Assembly (NCBI GenBank): GCA_028583605.1
Contig: CM053332.1
Span: 15,302,442 to 15,366,441 of the forward strand
Origin: Dastarcus helophoroides
Taxonomy: Eukaryota; Arthropoda; Insecta; Coleoptera; Bothrideridae
Direction: 5' to 3'
DNA length: 64,000 bases
The notes beneath the pieces are model-generated. The model was not told the origin of the DNA and did no database searches. It saw only the letters and a list, made by a program, of their open reading frames with translations. The position numbers and the translations under genes are program-made. Shown here one piece after another: positions 24,701 to 33,108 of the stretch (the stretch's first letter is position 1; each line of letters begins with the position of its first letter).

Positions 24701-27700
24701 CATTCCAATCTGCTGTTATTTAAAACAAAATACATATACATTCATAAACACAACAAGAATAGCAATTTAAAAGCTCTTATCACGAATTATTTGATTTATA
24801 TTGTTATTAATTTGTATTTTAAGGTGACACATCGTGCAACAGGTCAAGTGATGGTGCTAAAAATGAACCAGCTTCGTTCAAACAGACGCAACATGCTAAA
24901 AGAAGTTCAACTAATGAATAGACTGAGCCATTCCAACATCCTTCGCCTAAAAGGAGTCTGTGTCCATGAAGGTCAACTCCATGCTCTTACCGAATACATC
25001 AACGGTGGATCGTTGGAGCAGTTGATTCAAAATCGTTCCATTGAATTACCTCAATTCACCAGGGTGTCCTTGGCTAAAGATATCGCTACCGGCTTAGAAT
25101 ACCTTCATGCTAATCAAGTGTTCCACCGTGATCTCACCAGCAAGGTAACTAATTATCCAGCAATCTGATCCAATTCTCATCGTTTTAATTGTAGAACGTA
25201 CTGATCAAACGCTCGGAAAATGGGCACATGACGGCCGTCGTTGGCGATTTTGGTTTGGCCGCATCCATCCCATCTGATAAGAAGGTGAAATTGTGCACGG
25301 TGGGGTCACCCTATTGGATGTCGCCAGAATGTCTCAAAGGTCTCTTTTATAACGAAAAAAGTGATGTGTTCAGCTACGGCATCGTTTTGTGCGAATTGAT
25401 AGCTCGTGTGGAAGCCGATCCTGATATGTTGCCGCGTACTGATAATTTTGGCCTCGACTACATGGCTTTTACCGAACTCTGTCCTACGGACGTCGTACCT
25501 GATTTTCTTAAATTAGCCTTCAGGTGAATTTCCCTCATACTTAAATTGCAAGGATACTAGATAGGGTGCGTTTAGATTCATGATAGAAATCTCAGGTATC
25601 TGAGACTAAATTTCCTTGTCCTGTTTACCCTATGACACAAATATAGCTAAATAAAATTGCTGATACTTCCAGCTGAGATGTGTCGATATAAAATGTCTCT
25701 GCTACTTTAAATAATCAAAATTTGTATAATTAAATTTGAAAATTATATATGCAAAAGTATCTCAATATTATAAATAATATGCAATAGTTAATCGCATGAC
25801 ATATCTCAAGAGAAAGTAGACGACTACAACTTCTTAGTTATGTGTCAGACACTGGCTGAAATTGTGTCAATACTTTATGTCGAGTAATTTGTCTTAGCTG
25901 TGTAATTAGTCTTAGATAGCTTCTCTCAGGATGGTTTACACATGATATATTTTTATGTCAGAGAAATATACAGAATAAAGTGTCTAACCTAAACGCACCC
26001 TTACTACTAACGACTTCGTTTAAGGAATTAGAGATGAGTCTTTTCAAGTTGATGGAAAAACTGATCAGACTTAGAGAGTTTTTGAATTTGGTAATTTGAT
26101 GAATCAATTTGGGATCAGTGACAGCGCCCGAAAAGGGGTTTAAATTATGGTCTGATTTTTTTTTCAGTGTAAATTAAAATATACATATAAAAAAATATTT
26201 AGTCGCATACTTGTATCATTCATTTTTCTGTATCCTTAAAATTAATGACATATTGACTGAGTTGACCTGTATAATTAAAAGCAAAAAGTGCCAAAAACTC
26301 TGGTTCAAAAATGCTTTTGATTTGGTAAAATTTTAACTTTAAGAATTTTTTTTTTTGTAGATGTTGTACAATTGAACCGGACAGTAGGCCCAGCTTTACT
26401 GATATTGTACTTACTCTTAAAGAAGGTTATGACTGATATGCAAAGAATGGCTGATAAGGAGGCAGCACGAATAGCCGATTACGCTGCCAAAAGCGAAGAA
26501 CAGTTATCCATTATATCTTCCGTTCAGTCTTCCACAACAGCACCACAACACAGACAACGTATGTATTTGTTTGAACAAATTCATAGATTTCACGCGGTTC
26601 CTGATCAAGTTTATGTCTTTTAACAAATGTAGATAATAAAATAAAGTGTCGTCTTTTATATTGTGTTTCATTGTTTGACTTATGATTGCAGTAGCTCACA
26701 GAAGGTCATTGTCAGAAGATATCTCTATGTTAGCGATATCTTTCCACGCATCGCCAAGCGACAAGGCCCGTCGACATGCAATTCACATGTGCCAACAGGA
26801 CCCACATTACAAGCCGCACACTAGCAATCCATTTGCTGCTTTAGCCCAATTTAGGGGCGTTAAAAAGTTCATCGGTGATTTTTCGTCTTGTTGCGAGTTG
26901 CCTTCGTCGTTTGTCGATACCACCGAGTCGCCCAAATCTCTCCCGGGTTCTCCAACTGCTGCAAGAAAAACGGCGGCTACTAGATCACCTTTGTTTGTTG
27001 ACCCATTATATAAAGGTAAGTTTTTTGTGAATTTGGTAACAGGATTAATTTACGAATTAAATCGCATTACAATCTTTATGCTAAACACATCGCCAGTGTC
27101 TGTCAAAGTGAAGCCAGTGCTTATTTGGGGTTAAAAATGTGACCAATAACAATGGTTTGCAACCAAATAACTACGCATAATTGTTATACTCCCTCTTATA
27201 GATTTTAAGTCACTAAAACCGGGAAAAATACTCAAAAACTTGCATCACGTCAGGTTTTCTTTCTCATATTCATTTAGAGTGAAACTCTGGCTTATTACAA
27301 AATCAGGTAGTCTATTCTGGATATCAAAAGATCTATGCAAAATTTAGTCTATTTTCAGTTATTATGTGTCAAAATAAATATATACAAAGAAAAAGGCGAG
27401 GGTGAAGGGTAATAGAGCAGCGTTCCCCAAATTTTTTCGTCACAGTCCGGTTATTTTTATGTTTCCCCTTTGTGATCCACTGAAAGATTTTTAATTATCC
27501 CAAAACATCATTTTCTCAAAATTCTGCTACATTTTCTTTTCTTTCCACAATTTTTAATTTTCTTTTTTCAAAATTTCGACCTTCAAAATTTTGCCTCAAA
27601 ATCTCGAGTTGAAGTTCCAAATTTTGAGAAATATTCAATTTTTGAGAGTACCCGTTTATAAAAAAATATCAATTTTGAAGAAAAAATCGAAATTTTGAGA

Positions 27701-30038
27701 AAAAGATGAATATCGAGGAAAAAGATGAGATTTCCAATAACACAATTAATCTGATTTTCAGATAAAGTTGAAATTTCGACAAAAGAACGGATTTTATTAA
27801 AAATGTTGAAAGGACGAAAAAATCTAAATTTCCAGAAACAAAAATGAATTTTGAATTTGAAATTTCGAGAAAAAGATCGAAATTTCGAAACAAATTTTGA
27901 AGAATTCGTCATTTTCAGAAAATATTTGAATTTTTCAGATAAAGTTGAAATTTCTAAAAAATGGATTTTGACAAAAATGATGAAATTTTGAGGGAAAAAT
28001 CTTCATTTCCAAAAATAAAAATCAATTTAAAAAAATGGAAATTCCGAGAAAAAAGTTGGAAATTTCTAAAAAAAAATTGGAAATTTCTAGAAAAAAATCG
28101 AAATTTTGAAAAAAGGCGAATTTGGAAACAAAATTACTCATTTCCAATCTTAAATATCTGATTTTGAGAAAGACATGAAAATTTCAAAAAAAAAGTTAAA
28201 CTTTAAGGAAACGTCTCTCCAGTTTCAGATTCTAGGAGGTGGAAATTTAAAGGAAAAGTCCAGCCTTAAGAAACATAACGGAATTTCCAAAAAAAACAGA
28301 CGAAATTTTGAGAAAGAATTAAAATTTCACCTGCAAAGTAAAATTTTGATAACGTAATAAAATTTGAGCCTAGCGATTATGAAAATGATGAATTTTGAAA
28401 GAAATTTAAATTTACAAAAAAAGACTTATTTCGAGAAAAAAACTAAATTTTTTAGTATAAAATTAAAGGATCAGTTTCTGACCAAGTCGAAGTTTCAAAA
28501 ATGGACGGATTTTAAGAATATTGAAATTTCCAAAAAAATCGAAATTCGTGAAAAAAAATTTTCCAAATACGAATTATAAGAAAATCGAAATTACTTACAA
28601 AAAAAAAGATCGAAATTTCGAGGAAAAGTCGAAATTTCGAAAAGATATGATATTGGAGAAAAAGTCGAACGGCTGAATATTTTCTTTATTTTGACTACTT
28701 AGGGTAGACGAGCGCCTGACCATGTTCAGTACTGAGATAATGTGACAATTTTGAAAAAGTTGGCATTTCCAAAAAGTTGAATCAGAAGAAGAAAAAAACA
28801 GTTGGAATTTTCAAAGAACAATTTTTTTGCAATTTTGGCTTCTTACAAAAATTCCAAAAAGGCATTTTTCAGAATTTTTACTTTTCTATCAAAAAGATTT
28901 GCCTAGATTTTGAGAAAAAGACAAATTTTGATAAACAAATCAAAAATTGCAAAAATTTGGTTTTTAAAAAAGTCGAAATTTCCAAAAAATGTTGAATTGT
29001 GAGATGTTGAAATTATGAAAAAAAAACGAAGAATTTTGAAAGAATTATTCAAAATTTTGAAGAGCCAGGTTTTGATTAAAGAAGTTGAATTTATTAAACA
29101 TTGCATTTCCAAAGGAAGGCAAATTTTGAGACACAAGTTAAAATTACAGAAAGTCGTCTTAGAAAAGAAGCAATATTACAAAAATGGACGAATTCGAAAA
29201 AACACAATTTAAAAAAAAAGTACAAAATAGAATTTTTAAAATCGAGTCGAAATTTCGAAAAAGACGAATTCTAGGGAAAACGTACATTAAAAAAAATATT
29301 TAAGAGAAATGCACATTTTAAAAATAAAAGATATTTTAAGAACAAAGGTCATATACAGGGTGAGTCTGTCTCAGTTATTCAGAAATTTCAGAATAAAATT
29401 TAACCTTTTAAACTCTTAAAGCAGCGACATTGGCATAAGGAATGTTGAGCTCAATCGTAATATTTTGATGTCAAGAATTTCCAATTTAGCGTTGGCCCAT
29501 TCTTTCTAACTCGCCTTTTTTTCTTTTTGTTCAAGGAGGATCAAGTACGAATCTGTCCGATTTGGGCGGCGCTGCATCGAACAACCTGCGTAGGCGCGGT
29601 TCTTGCGAATCCGGATTCTTCTCGAGCGTTGGAGAATGTCTTTCGCCAAGTTCCCTTCTAGATAGCGGCACCGCGGTCAGTTCTTTGCGCTCCCTCGACG
29701 AACTTGAACAGAACGAACTGCAGGCTTTATGTAAGCGTGCTTCCTCCATATACACCGATAGCAGTGAGGATGTTTCCAGTTTGACAGGCAGCGAGTGGAC
29801 CGTTCAACATCATCAAGATTGTCAACATCCCAATATTTCCACCATTGTGGAAATGTTCGAAAAGAAAGGCACAATGTTGCGACATCCTGGGGGCGCTCGA
29901 GCGGGATTACAATTAAGCTCGCGAATAGCGGCGCTGCGGAGGTCGCTTGAAAAACACGGGGCTGTGGGAGCCAGCGGAGGTGGAAATGTGTATGTTACAC
30001 CTCAAAGACATAAATGCTCCAGACTAGGTTGTATGTGA
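3497..30038 (+). CDS. cdi: TESK-type dual-specificity kinase (testis-specific kinase / center divider family), six coding exons
   Basis: Whole gene: exons 3497-3757, 24824-25144, 25195-25523, 26361-26558, 26692-27015 and 29536-30038, about 640 residues. The kinase domain runs from about residue 76 to 330: glycine loop GSGFFSEV (78-85), ATP lysine in VLKMN (K100), helix-C glutamate in LKEVQ (E114), catalytic HRDLTSKN (D190), DFG (212-214), activation loop [10 protein letters not shown] (SPE replacing APE). HRDLTSKN and GSPYW are typical of the LIMK/TESK group, whose known substrate is cofilin; TESKs act on actin in the cytoplasm. The tail is Ser/Pro-rich and probably disordered. The splice phases agree across all exons except inside exon 4, where one surplus base breaks the frame (see that exon). 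Family assignment is firm; orthology to cdi is inferred. Confidence 0.93.
4397..4470 (+). repeat. Fragment of foldback repeat family B
   Basis: Carries the core GGAACCAAAGACCGGTTTCG followed by ATCTTGTTA, the same core seen at 23451-23485 and, reversed, at 11563-11600. Here the outer arms with the GCACAGACCAATAGGT terminus are missing. Confidence 0.6.
4660..6900. repeat. Degenerate T-rich short-period repeat (TTTTTGAAAATTTCGAC type)
   Basis: Long runs of imperfect units alternating TTTTT, GAAAATTT and CGACTTTTT. Period is irregular and units have many indels. Two parts are near-duplicates: the stretch around 5170-5640 recurs at about 5690-6250 and 6300-6560, with shared phrases such as TTTTGGAAGAATG and AAATCTCGCC, so the block grew by segmental duplication. 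All open frames inside (both strands, Phe/Lys-rich) are by-products of the repeat. Confidence 0.8.
6900..9190. repeat. ~20-bp minisatellite GTCGAAATTTCGAGAAAAAA in alternating orientations
   Basis: The best-preserved copies lie at 8205-8480, where GTCGAAATTTCGAGAAAAAA recurs at roughly 20-base spacing. Orientation flips several times: T-rich strand up to about 7690, A-rich 7700-8690, T-rich 8690-8800, A-rich 8810-9040, T-rich around 9120-9180. Variant units carrying CGATATTAAGGTC recur in both orientations, so the flips are inverted duplications rather than drift. A short unique piece (about 8105-8165) interrupts the array. Numerous open frames on both strands are artefacts. Confidence 0.85.
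9191..10180. other. Non-repetitive intronic DNA
   Basis: No ORF over 60 codons, no internal repeat and no recognised element. Composition is AT-rich but not low-complexity. Confidence 0.5.
10182..10395 (+). repeat. Probable tRNA-derived SINE
   Basis: A tRNA-like head includes a T-arm/B-box like segment GGTTCCGGGTTCAAACCTC around 10220-10238, preceded by GTTGGCGCCAATGGTGGCG as a possible A-box region. A full cloverleaf cannot be drawn, so it is not called a tRNA gene. The body (GCGTGATGGTCACGC, then AAAATGGCTCAACGC) recurs in reverse at about 20350-20470, which supports a dispersed family. Confidence 0.5.
10400..11095. other. Mostly non-repetitive intronic DNA with a short TTTCGAGAAA block at its end
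   Basis: No gene is seen. From about 10915 to 11095 a few degenerate copies of the TTTCGAGAAA repeat appear. Confidence 0.45.
11243..11511. mobile_element. Foldback (hairpin) element, family A, copy 1
   Basis: Two arms of over 90 bases are inverted copies around a centre near 11400: GTTGCTCTAACGCG, then GACAGCCAAGCTGTCATCTT on the left is mirrored on the right. The outer part carries TGGTCCTTGGTTATCTT and ACTTGTCCCCTGAAACCAAG, which recur in every family-A copy. TTTTTTAGTACTTACT occurs directly repeated on both outer sides (about 11240 and 11498), a possible target duplication or older flanking repeat. Confidence 0.75.
11563..11641 (-). repeat. Foldback family B, half element, reversed
   Basis: Reads CTAACAAGATTGAAACCGG, then TCTTTGGTTTCC, then ACCTTATTGGTCTGTGCATT: the reverse complement of the arm at 23391-23480. 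Only one arm is present. Confidence 0.65.
11720..12830. repeat. Degenerate T-rich TTTCGAAA repeat
   Basis: Same lexicon as 4660-6900 (AAATTTCGACTTTTT and variants) with more drift; the A-rich orientation takes over after about 12620. No coding signal. Confidence 0.7.
12843..13035. mobile_element. Foldback family A, copy 2
   Basis: Left arm AAAAATTGAAATACAAATCT through CAACAAAAGTTGCTC and the mirrored right arm ending GATAACCAAGGACCGTTCCA. The centre is short, so the right inner arm (TAACGCG palindrome) is deleted relative to copy 1. Confidence 0.7.
13251..13372. mobile_element. Foldback family A, copy 3 (shortened)
   Basis: Starts AATTGAAATACAGAACTT, contains CAACAAAGGTTGCTCTAA, then directly the right arm TTTCTTGGTTTCAGGGGACA and TAACCAAGGACCACC. 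Both inner arms are trimmed. Confidence 0.65.
13380..14849. repeat. Degenerate A-rich TTTTGAAAAA repeat passing into ~290-bp satellite units
   Basis: Up to about 14400 the repeat is irregular. From there a longer unit is visible: the landmark C(A/T)AATTC(G/T)GAAATAAAA followed by GAAAAAGTTTGAAC occurs at 14431 and 14722 (291 bases apart). The series resumes at 18337 after the Gypsy insertion. Confidence 0.7.
15007..15996 (+). pseudogene. Gypsy pol fragment: RT C-terminus (thumb/connection) and RNase H
   Basis: Begins with the gypsy-typical [16 protein letters not shown], then RNase [19 protein letters not shown], a RKELLAIV motif and [10 protein letters not shown], then the linker and the zinc-binding H-x-H part of integrase ([12 protein letters not shown]). 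The family's catalytic TDAS reads TNAS here (Asp to Asn), a sign of decay. Upstream in frame a TGA lies where a Trp codon is expected (15004). The frame ends artificially at 15996, 13 bases inside the inserted hAT element. Confidence 0.87.
15984..16900. mobile_element. Non-autonomous hAT-type element (917 bp) nested in the Gypsy pol gene
   Basis: Identical octamers AACAAGAC flank it (15976-15983 and 16901-16908). Termini are inverted: TAGTGATGGGTAAAACTGCT on the left, and the right end reads TAGTGTTGGGTTGCTAC on the minus strand. Both subterminal regions are packed with AGTAGCAG and GCTACT motifs (left about 16009-16260, right about 16735-16885), likely transposase-binding sites. No transposase ORF. 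The nested position makes it younger than the Gypsy insertion. Confidence 0.9.
16901..17915 (+). pseudogene. Gypsy integrase fragment
   Basis: Continues the polyprotein after the hAT insertion. C-x2-C of the zinc finger (WCRKCVTC), then the DDE core: [22 protein letters not shown] and [15 protein letters not shown] carry the D, D and E. The C-terminal part (LVWLYNP, then WEGLYKVL and VVHLNRL) matches the Ty3/Gypsy chromodomain-less tail. A T run at 16936-16938 has one base too many for the frame, so the zinc finger and core lie in different frames. From about 16939 the frame is open to the stop at 17915. Confidence 0.88.
17946..18310 (+). repeat. Gypsy 3' LTR (365 bp)
   Basis: Starts TGTAACGCAATGTAAATAG just after a polypurine tract and ends CCCGTAACA, so it has TG...CA ends. 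It contains a TATA-like CTATAAAAAGGCGG near 18131, a NotI-like GCGGCCGC near 18032 and a polyadenylation signal AATAAA at 18255. Two solo copies occur at 41361-41733 and 51881-52233. Confidence 0.9.
18311..19260. repeat. Right part of the ~290-bp satellite split by the Gypsy element
   Basis: The landmark CAATTCGG recurs at 18337, 18623 and 18859 (286 and 236 bases apart), each followed by GAAAAAGTTTGAAC-like text and AATGAAAGCTTTAATAAACC. These units match those left of the Gypsy element at 14431 and 14722. Confidence 0.75.
19261..20482. other. Mostly non-repetitive intronic DNA
   Basis: No gene seen. The segment about 20350-20470 is the reverse complement of the body of the SINE-like repeat at 10182-10395 (GCGTGACCGTCACG on + strand here; GAGCCATTTTGG matching CCAAAATGGCTC). 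Confidence 0.5.
20483..20660. repeat. Near-perfect hairpin, ~74-bp arms
   Basis: The left arm (20483-20556) reads GTTTATTAATTTTATGTAAC through GTTTGTTGACAATAT; the right arm (20587-20660) is its near-exact reverse complement. The loop is 30 bases. No terminal signature of a known transposon family was identified. Confidence 0.8.
20850..23010. repeat. Degenerate T-rich TTTCGAAA repeat
   Basis: Imperfect units of AAAATTTCGACTTTTT, mostly in the T-rich orientation, with heavy drift. A fragment of foldback family A (CTTTCTTGGTCTCAGGGGAC, then AAGATTTGTATTTCA) is embedded at 21281-21322. Open frames here are repeat artefacts. Confidence 0.75.
23391..23528. mobile_element. Foldback family B, complete copy
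   Basis: Starts CTAATGCACAGACCAATAGG and ends CCTATTGGTCTGTGCATTAG, exact inverse copies; TTCGAATCTA/TAGATTCGAA extends the pairing. The inner region holds GGAAACCAAAGACCGGTTTC, shared with the fragments at 4397 and 11563. 138 bases in total. Confidence 0.8.
23529..24823. other. End of intron 1
   Basis: A patchwork with short TTTCGAAA runs (about 24120-24260 and 24360-24580) and otherwise unremarkable DNA. No exon-like frame other than the one starting at 24824. Confidence 0.5.
24824..25144 (+). CDS. cdi: TESK gene exon 2: kinase N-lobe to catalytic loop
   Basis: 107 codons, phase 0 at both ends. Begins [15 protein letters not shown] (ATP lysine K100), continues with [20 protein letters not shown], the hinge [16 protein letters not shown] and ends VFHRDLTSK. 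Flanked by TTTTAAG acceptor and AAG-GTAACT donor. The donor splits the HRDLTSKN motif between K and N. Confidence 0.93.
25195..25523 (+). CDS. cdi: TESK gene exon 3: DFG, activation loop and C-lobe
   Basis: Starts with the N of HRDLTSKN after a 50-base intron (ATTGTAG acceptor). Contains [39 protein letters not shown] and DPDMLPRT. The serine in VGSPYW corresponds to the activation-loop autophosphorylation site known for TESK1. Ends in phase 2 at TTCAG before GTGAAT. Confidence 0.93.
25524..26360 (+). other. Intron 3 with a MITE-like inverted-repeat element
   Basis: 837-base intron. At 25563-26001 there is an element bounded by AGGGTGCGTTTAGATTC and, inverted, CTAACCTAAACGCACCCT. The inside is AT-rich and non-coding. 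A clean target duplication was not found. Confidence 0.6.
26361..26558 (+). CDS. cdi: TESK gene exon 4: end of kinase domain, with a one-base frame break
   Basis: Joined to exon 3 the frame reads [22 protein letters not shown], the normal end of a TESK kinase domain, then runs to a TGA at 26434. The downstream frame (from GTT at 26426: [20 protein letters not shown]) carries on to the GTATGT donor, and only this frame has the phase needed by exon 5. So one surplus base lies at the GG of 26425-26426. Either an assembly error, a real truncating allele, or a pseudogene. Confidence 0.85.
26692..27015 (+). CDS. cdi: TESK gene exon 5: start of the C-terminal tail
   Basis: Enters in phase 2 after TTGCAG and leaves in phase 1 before GTAAGT. 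Starts [10 protein letters not shown], a motif-like stretch with potential phospho-serines, then [19 protein letters not shown] and a Ser/Pro-rich segment ([17 protein letters not shown]). Probably regulatory and disordered. Confidence 0.85.
27016..29535 (+). other. Intron 5, largely degenerate TTTCGAAA repeat
   Basis: From about 27540 to 29330 the DNA is the A-rich form of the repeat (GAAATTTCGAGAAAAAG, AAATTTCCAAAAA). The first 500 bases are ordinary AT-rich DNA. A short TACAGGGTGAGTCTGTCTCA at about 29351 resembles the terminal motif of dispersed insect repeats, also seen as TAGGGTGTCTCAGTTATT near 59567. All open frames inside are artefacts. Confidence 0.7.
29536..30038 (+). CDS. cdi: TESK gene exon 6: C-terminal tail and stop
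   Basis: Begins in phase 1 after TTCAAG ([12 protein letters not shown]). Low-complexity Ser/Gly/Leu-rich tail, including [16 protein letters not shown], a possible phosphorylation/14-3-3 type site, and [20 protein letters not shown]. Stops with TGA at 30036-30038. GC content is clearly above the surroundings, as expected for a coding exon. Confidence 0.85.
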
Positions 30039-31945
30039 GGGTGCTGTGAAATCTAAATTGCCTCTTTTTGACAAAAAATAGGCTCGTCTTCCTTATATGT
30101 TTAGTTTTTGTTTCTTTCTAGTCAAATCGATTCTGTTGTCTGTTGAACGGTATATTTGGGGCCTATTTCTCATATACATTTGAAATACAATCTTTAGCAA
30201 AATACGAAATATTGCTTGCTAAAAAAGGATAAGTATTAATTTAATGTTTAATTTAAAACCTAGCCAATTAAAGTCTTCCCTACAAAGCAATGTTTTGTGT
30301 TGTTAGATCCCATTTCATAAGTTGATAATTTAGGCTACCGTCCAAGAAAAGACTTGCATATTAAGCAGAACCAAGTGAATAATTTGTGTTTTAAGAATTA
30401 AATGGTTTGTTTAAATGCATAATCATATTCAACTGTCTTGTCAATATCAGATACATTTAATTTAGGTCGGTAGTAAAATAAATTTTCTACAAATATTCTA
30501 GCATGAGATTTTATTGAACCCTGTGCCACAGATTTCCGAACTTATTTGTCCTGATACCCTTTAAAGAAAACTGTGTTTAAAAAAAAATGTGTGTGTGTGT
30601 GTGGCTTGTTCGACTTTTTATGCTGTTGAACAGTGTCAAAGTTAATAGTAGGGCCGCCACATATAGATATGTATCAGAGTTGACAAGGGCAGATCAATGG
30701 GGTTACTATCTGTTACTTTTTCTTACATTTATCTGCTAATTTCATAAGTGTATGAATACTTTTTCGGCAGACTTTTGGATAAATTTTAAGTCATTTTTTT
30801 TCAACTCATCGTATTTGTTCTTTCTTGGTCTTTTTTATAATAAATAAAACGCTGTAACTACCCTGTGATTGACTCAATTATTTTTTTAAATAATTAATTA
30901 TATTTAAACCTGAGACATTTTTTTTATGTGCATTGCTAGGTGTATGAATACTTTTTACACTCGCTGCATTTGACTAAAATACCAATCAGAATTTAGCGTG
31001 TAAAGTGTATATTGTAAATAGGATAAATACACAAGGCATTTCCTAGTTTTTTATGCTGTGTTTTTAAATTTTTTATCAAGGATTTAGTATTTTCTTAATC
31101 TGCAAATTGCATTAAATTAACGGGTGTTAATTACGACCCTATTGGCATTTCCAGCTAAGGATCACCACCCTCTGATGGCAACAAATATAACTAGTGCAAG
31201 TAGGTTCCAGGCTTGTTTATATTTTGATTTAGCGTTTGCTTTGTGAAATGTAGCCATAACAAGCGTTCAATTTTCGGTTAGTTAATGTTAGAATCAGAAG
31301 TTAATGGTTTGATTAGTTTGTATCCAAGTACCTAAAGTAGTTGTAGACATTTGTTTACACCTACCTATATTTGTAGACTTTCTAAATTTAGATTATTCAT
31401 TATTGCAGAATATGGAATTTACTTCAAATCAAATAAAAAGCAAATCAAAGATTTTTGGCATTGTTTATGGCTGCATTACCCAAAAATATACAAGAGAAAA
31501 TATTTAGATTCTTTGTTCATGAAACTAAAAAACATGATATTTCATATACGGTGCTATTATTTCTCTTTGGTAACATTTCTATTGTTGAGACAGTTAATGA
31601 TATATTTTACTAAATGTTATCAATTTTAAATATAGTTTTACTTTAGCTATTCCATTTCTCCGTAAGAAGGACATTTAAGATACCATAACTATGTGACTAA
31701 TGTTTTAAATAATTTCCAAACATTAGAAGTATTCCAGAATGTACTTAAATTCTAGTTTAAACAGTAATGTGTCTATGCTGCTGAATCAAAATGGTAAGGG
31801 TAACCAAATTTTAAAATTTATTACTGAAATGAATCCTTCTTGGCTGATTACTGGTGCTAAAAAATGAACTCTGGTCCAGTCATATCAATCATTTGTCAAA
31901 ATATCGTGGACTTTTTAATATTTATTGTGGCATTTATTGTTAGTA
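30039..31945 (+). other. 3' UTR of the TESK gene and intergenic DNA
   Basis: Candidate polyadenylation signals AATAAA lie at 30839 and 30843; earlier AT-rich alternatives exist near 30476. A GT microsatellite lies near 30590. No other gene is seen; a 92-codon frame at 31351-31629 has no domain. Confidence 0.5.
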
Positions 31946-32302
31946 TAGTTTATTAGTTGATATAAAGGATGGTGCGTGCATAAGCAGCTGCTAAATATAT
32001 GCTCCATTAATAAACCCAAATTCTACGGAAATTAATGAGCGATTATTTCAGAAAATTGTGGTAAACCAAAGGTGTAAACAATAAGAACAGTGTAGTGATT
32101 AAAACAACACTAGAGACAAACAGGTTAGTGAAATAATTAGTAATTTAAGGTAAGACCCTGCATTTGTATTAGCTCTGATAAGAGATAAGAAACCGTGACC
32201 TTCGAGGAAATAGTCCGGGGAAAGGTTTCTTTCGTGCAAAAGACGCGCATCACAACATATAGTAATCAGATTAGGAATCAGCTCTGAAATAAAGAAATAA
32301 AC

Positions 32303-33082
32303 ATGGACAAGAATTATATGAGAGACGCCGACATGGAGGAGTCCTCCACAGACGAAGGAGGCAAGAGAAAAAGGGTACAAGAAGAAACCTTAGCGAGAAC
32401 AAAAAAAATGTCGAGAACGCCAATAAAAATAAAAACAATTGATAACGAGGATAAGCTTGATCTTATACTAAGTATGATGCAGGATATAAGAGAAGAAATG
32501 CAAGAAATAAAAAATGAACAGAAAAAATACAATAACGACATTAGAAAAATCCAAATCGAAAACACCAAACTAAGAGAAGAAAACGAGAGAATTATAAAAG
32601 AAAACGAGAAAATGAAAAGAGATATAAAAATAATAAGCAATAATTTGGAGTGGATCGAAAAAGATAAAAGGAAAAATAACATAATTGTCAACGGTCTAAC
32701 AGTAAATACAAACGACAATGCAATTTTAATTACAGAAATGGAAAATCTCTTTAAAGAAAAATTAGAAATACAAACCAAAGTTGAAGAAGCTTACAAAATT
32801 GGTAGAAATATATATCTTGTGAAACTGCTAAATGAACAAGAAAAGAAACAGGTTATGAAAAACAAATCAAAGCTTAGAAAAATTAATGAAAAAATTTTCA
32901 TAAATGAAGACTTGACGCATAAAGAAAGGGAGAAGCAGAGACAACTAAAAAATAAAGCAGAAGAGGAGAAACGCATGGGTAAGCATATCAAAATGGGATA
33001 TAACAAGATAATAGTTGATGGAGAAACTTGGAAATGGAACAAAATCAAGGAAATATTAGAAAATACAAATTCAAAAAACTGA
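32303..33082 (+). CDS. LINE ORF1 protein (259 aa), coiled coil plus RNA-binding-like domain
   Basis: Starts ATG at 32303. Residues ~1-45 are charged; ~50-115 are heptad-rich and almost certainly coiled coil (DIREEMQEIKNEQKK, IENTKLREENERIIK). Then KNNIIVNGL and VEEAYKIG mark an RRM-like core, followed by a basic C-terminus. This layout is typical of ORF1 proteins that trimerise and coat LINE RNA. No CCHC zinc knuckle is present. Overlaps or abuts ORF2. Confidence 0.85.
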   Translation: MDKNYMRDADMEESSTDEGGKRKRVQEETLARTKKMSRTPIKIKTIDNEDKLDLILSMMQDIREEMQEIKNEQKKYNNDIRKIQIENTKLREENERIIKENEKMKRDIKIISNNLEWIEKDKRKNNIIVNGLTVNTNDNAILITEMENLFKEKLEIQTKVEEAYKIGRNIYLVKLLNEQEKKQVMKNKSKLRKINEKIFINEDLTHKEREKQRQLKNKAEEEKRMGKHIKMGYNKIIVDGETWKWNKIKEILENTNSKN

Positions 33083-33108
33083 GCAATAAATCTAAAGAGA
33101 TAAATAGT

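Larger units (their letters stand above)
3758..24823 (+). other. Intron 1 of the TESK gene (21 kb), filled with repeats
   Basis: GTAAGG donor, and an acceptor ending TATTTTAAG before GTGACACATCG. It cuts the kinase domain between the glycine loop and the ATP-lysine strand. It holds degenerate TTTCGAAA arrays, four or more foldback elements, a SINE-like copy pair, a Gypsy element with a nested hAT element, and ~290-bp satellite units. These are listed separately. The stretches 3758-4380 and 9190-10150 contain no recognised gene or repeat. Confidence 0.88.

Noticed and set aside
31351..31629. 92-codon ORF between the kinase gene and the LINE
   Set aside because: Hydrophobic, AT-driven frame without a domain; probably chance.
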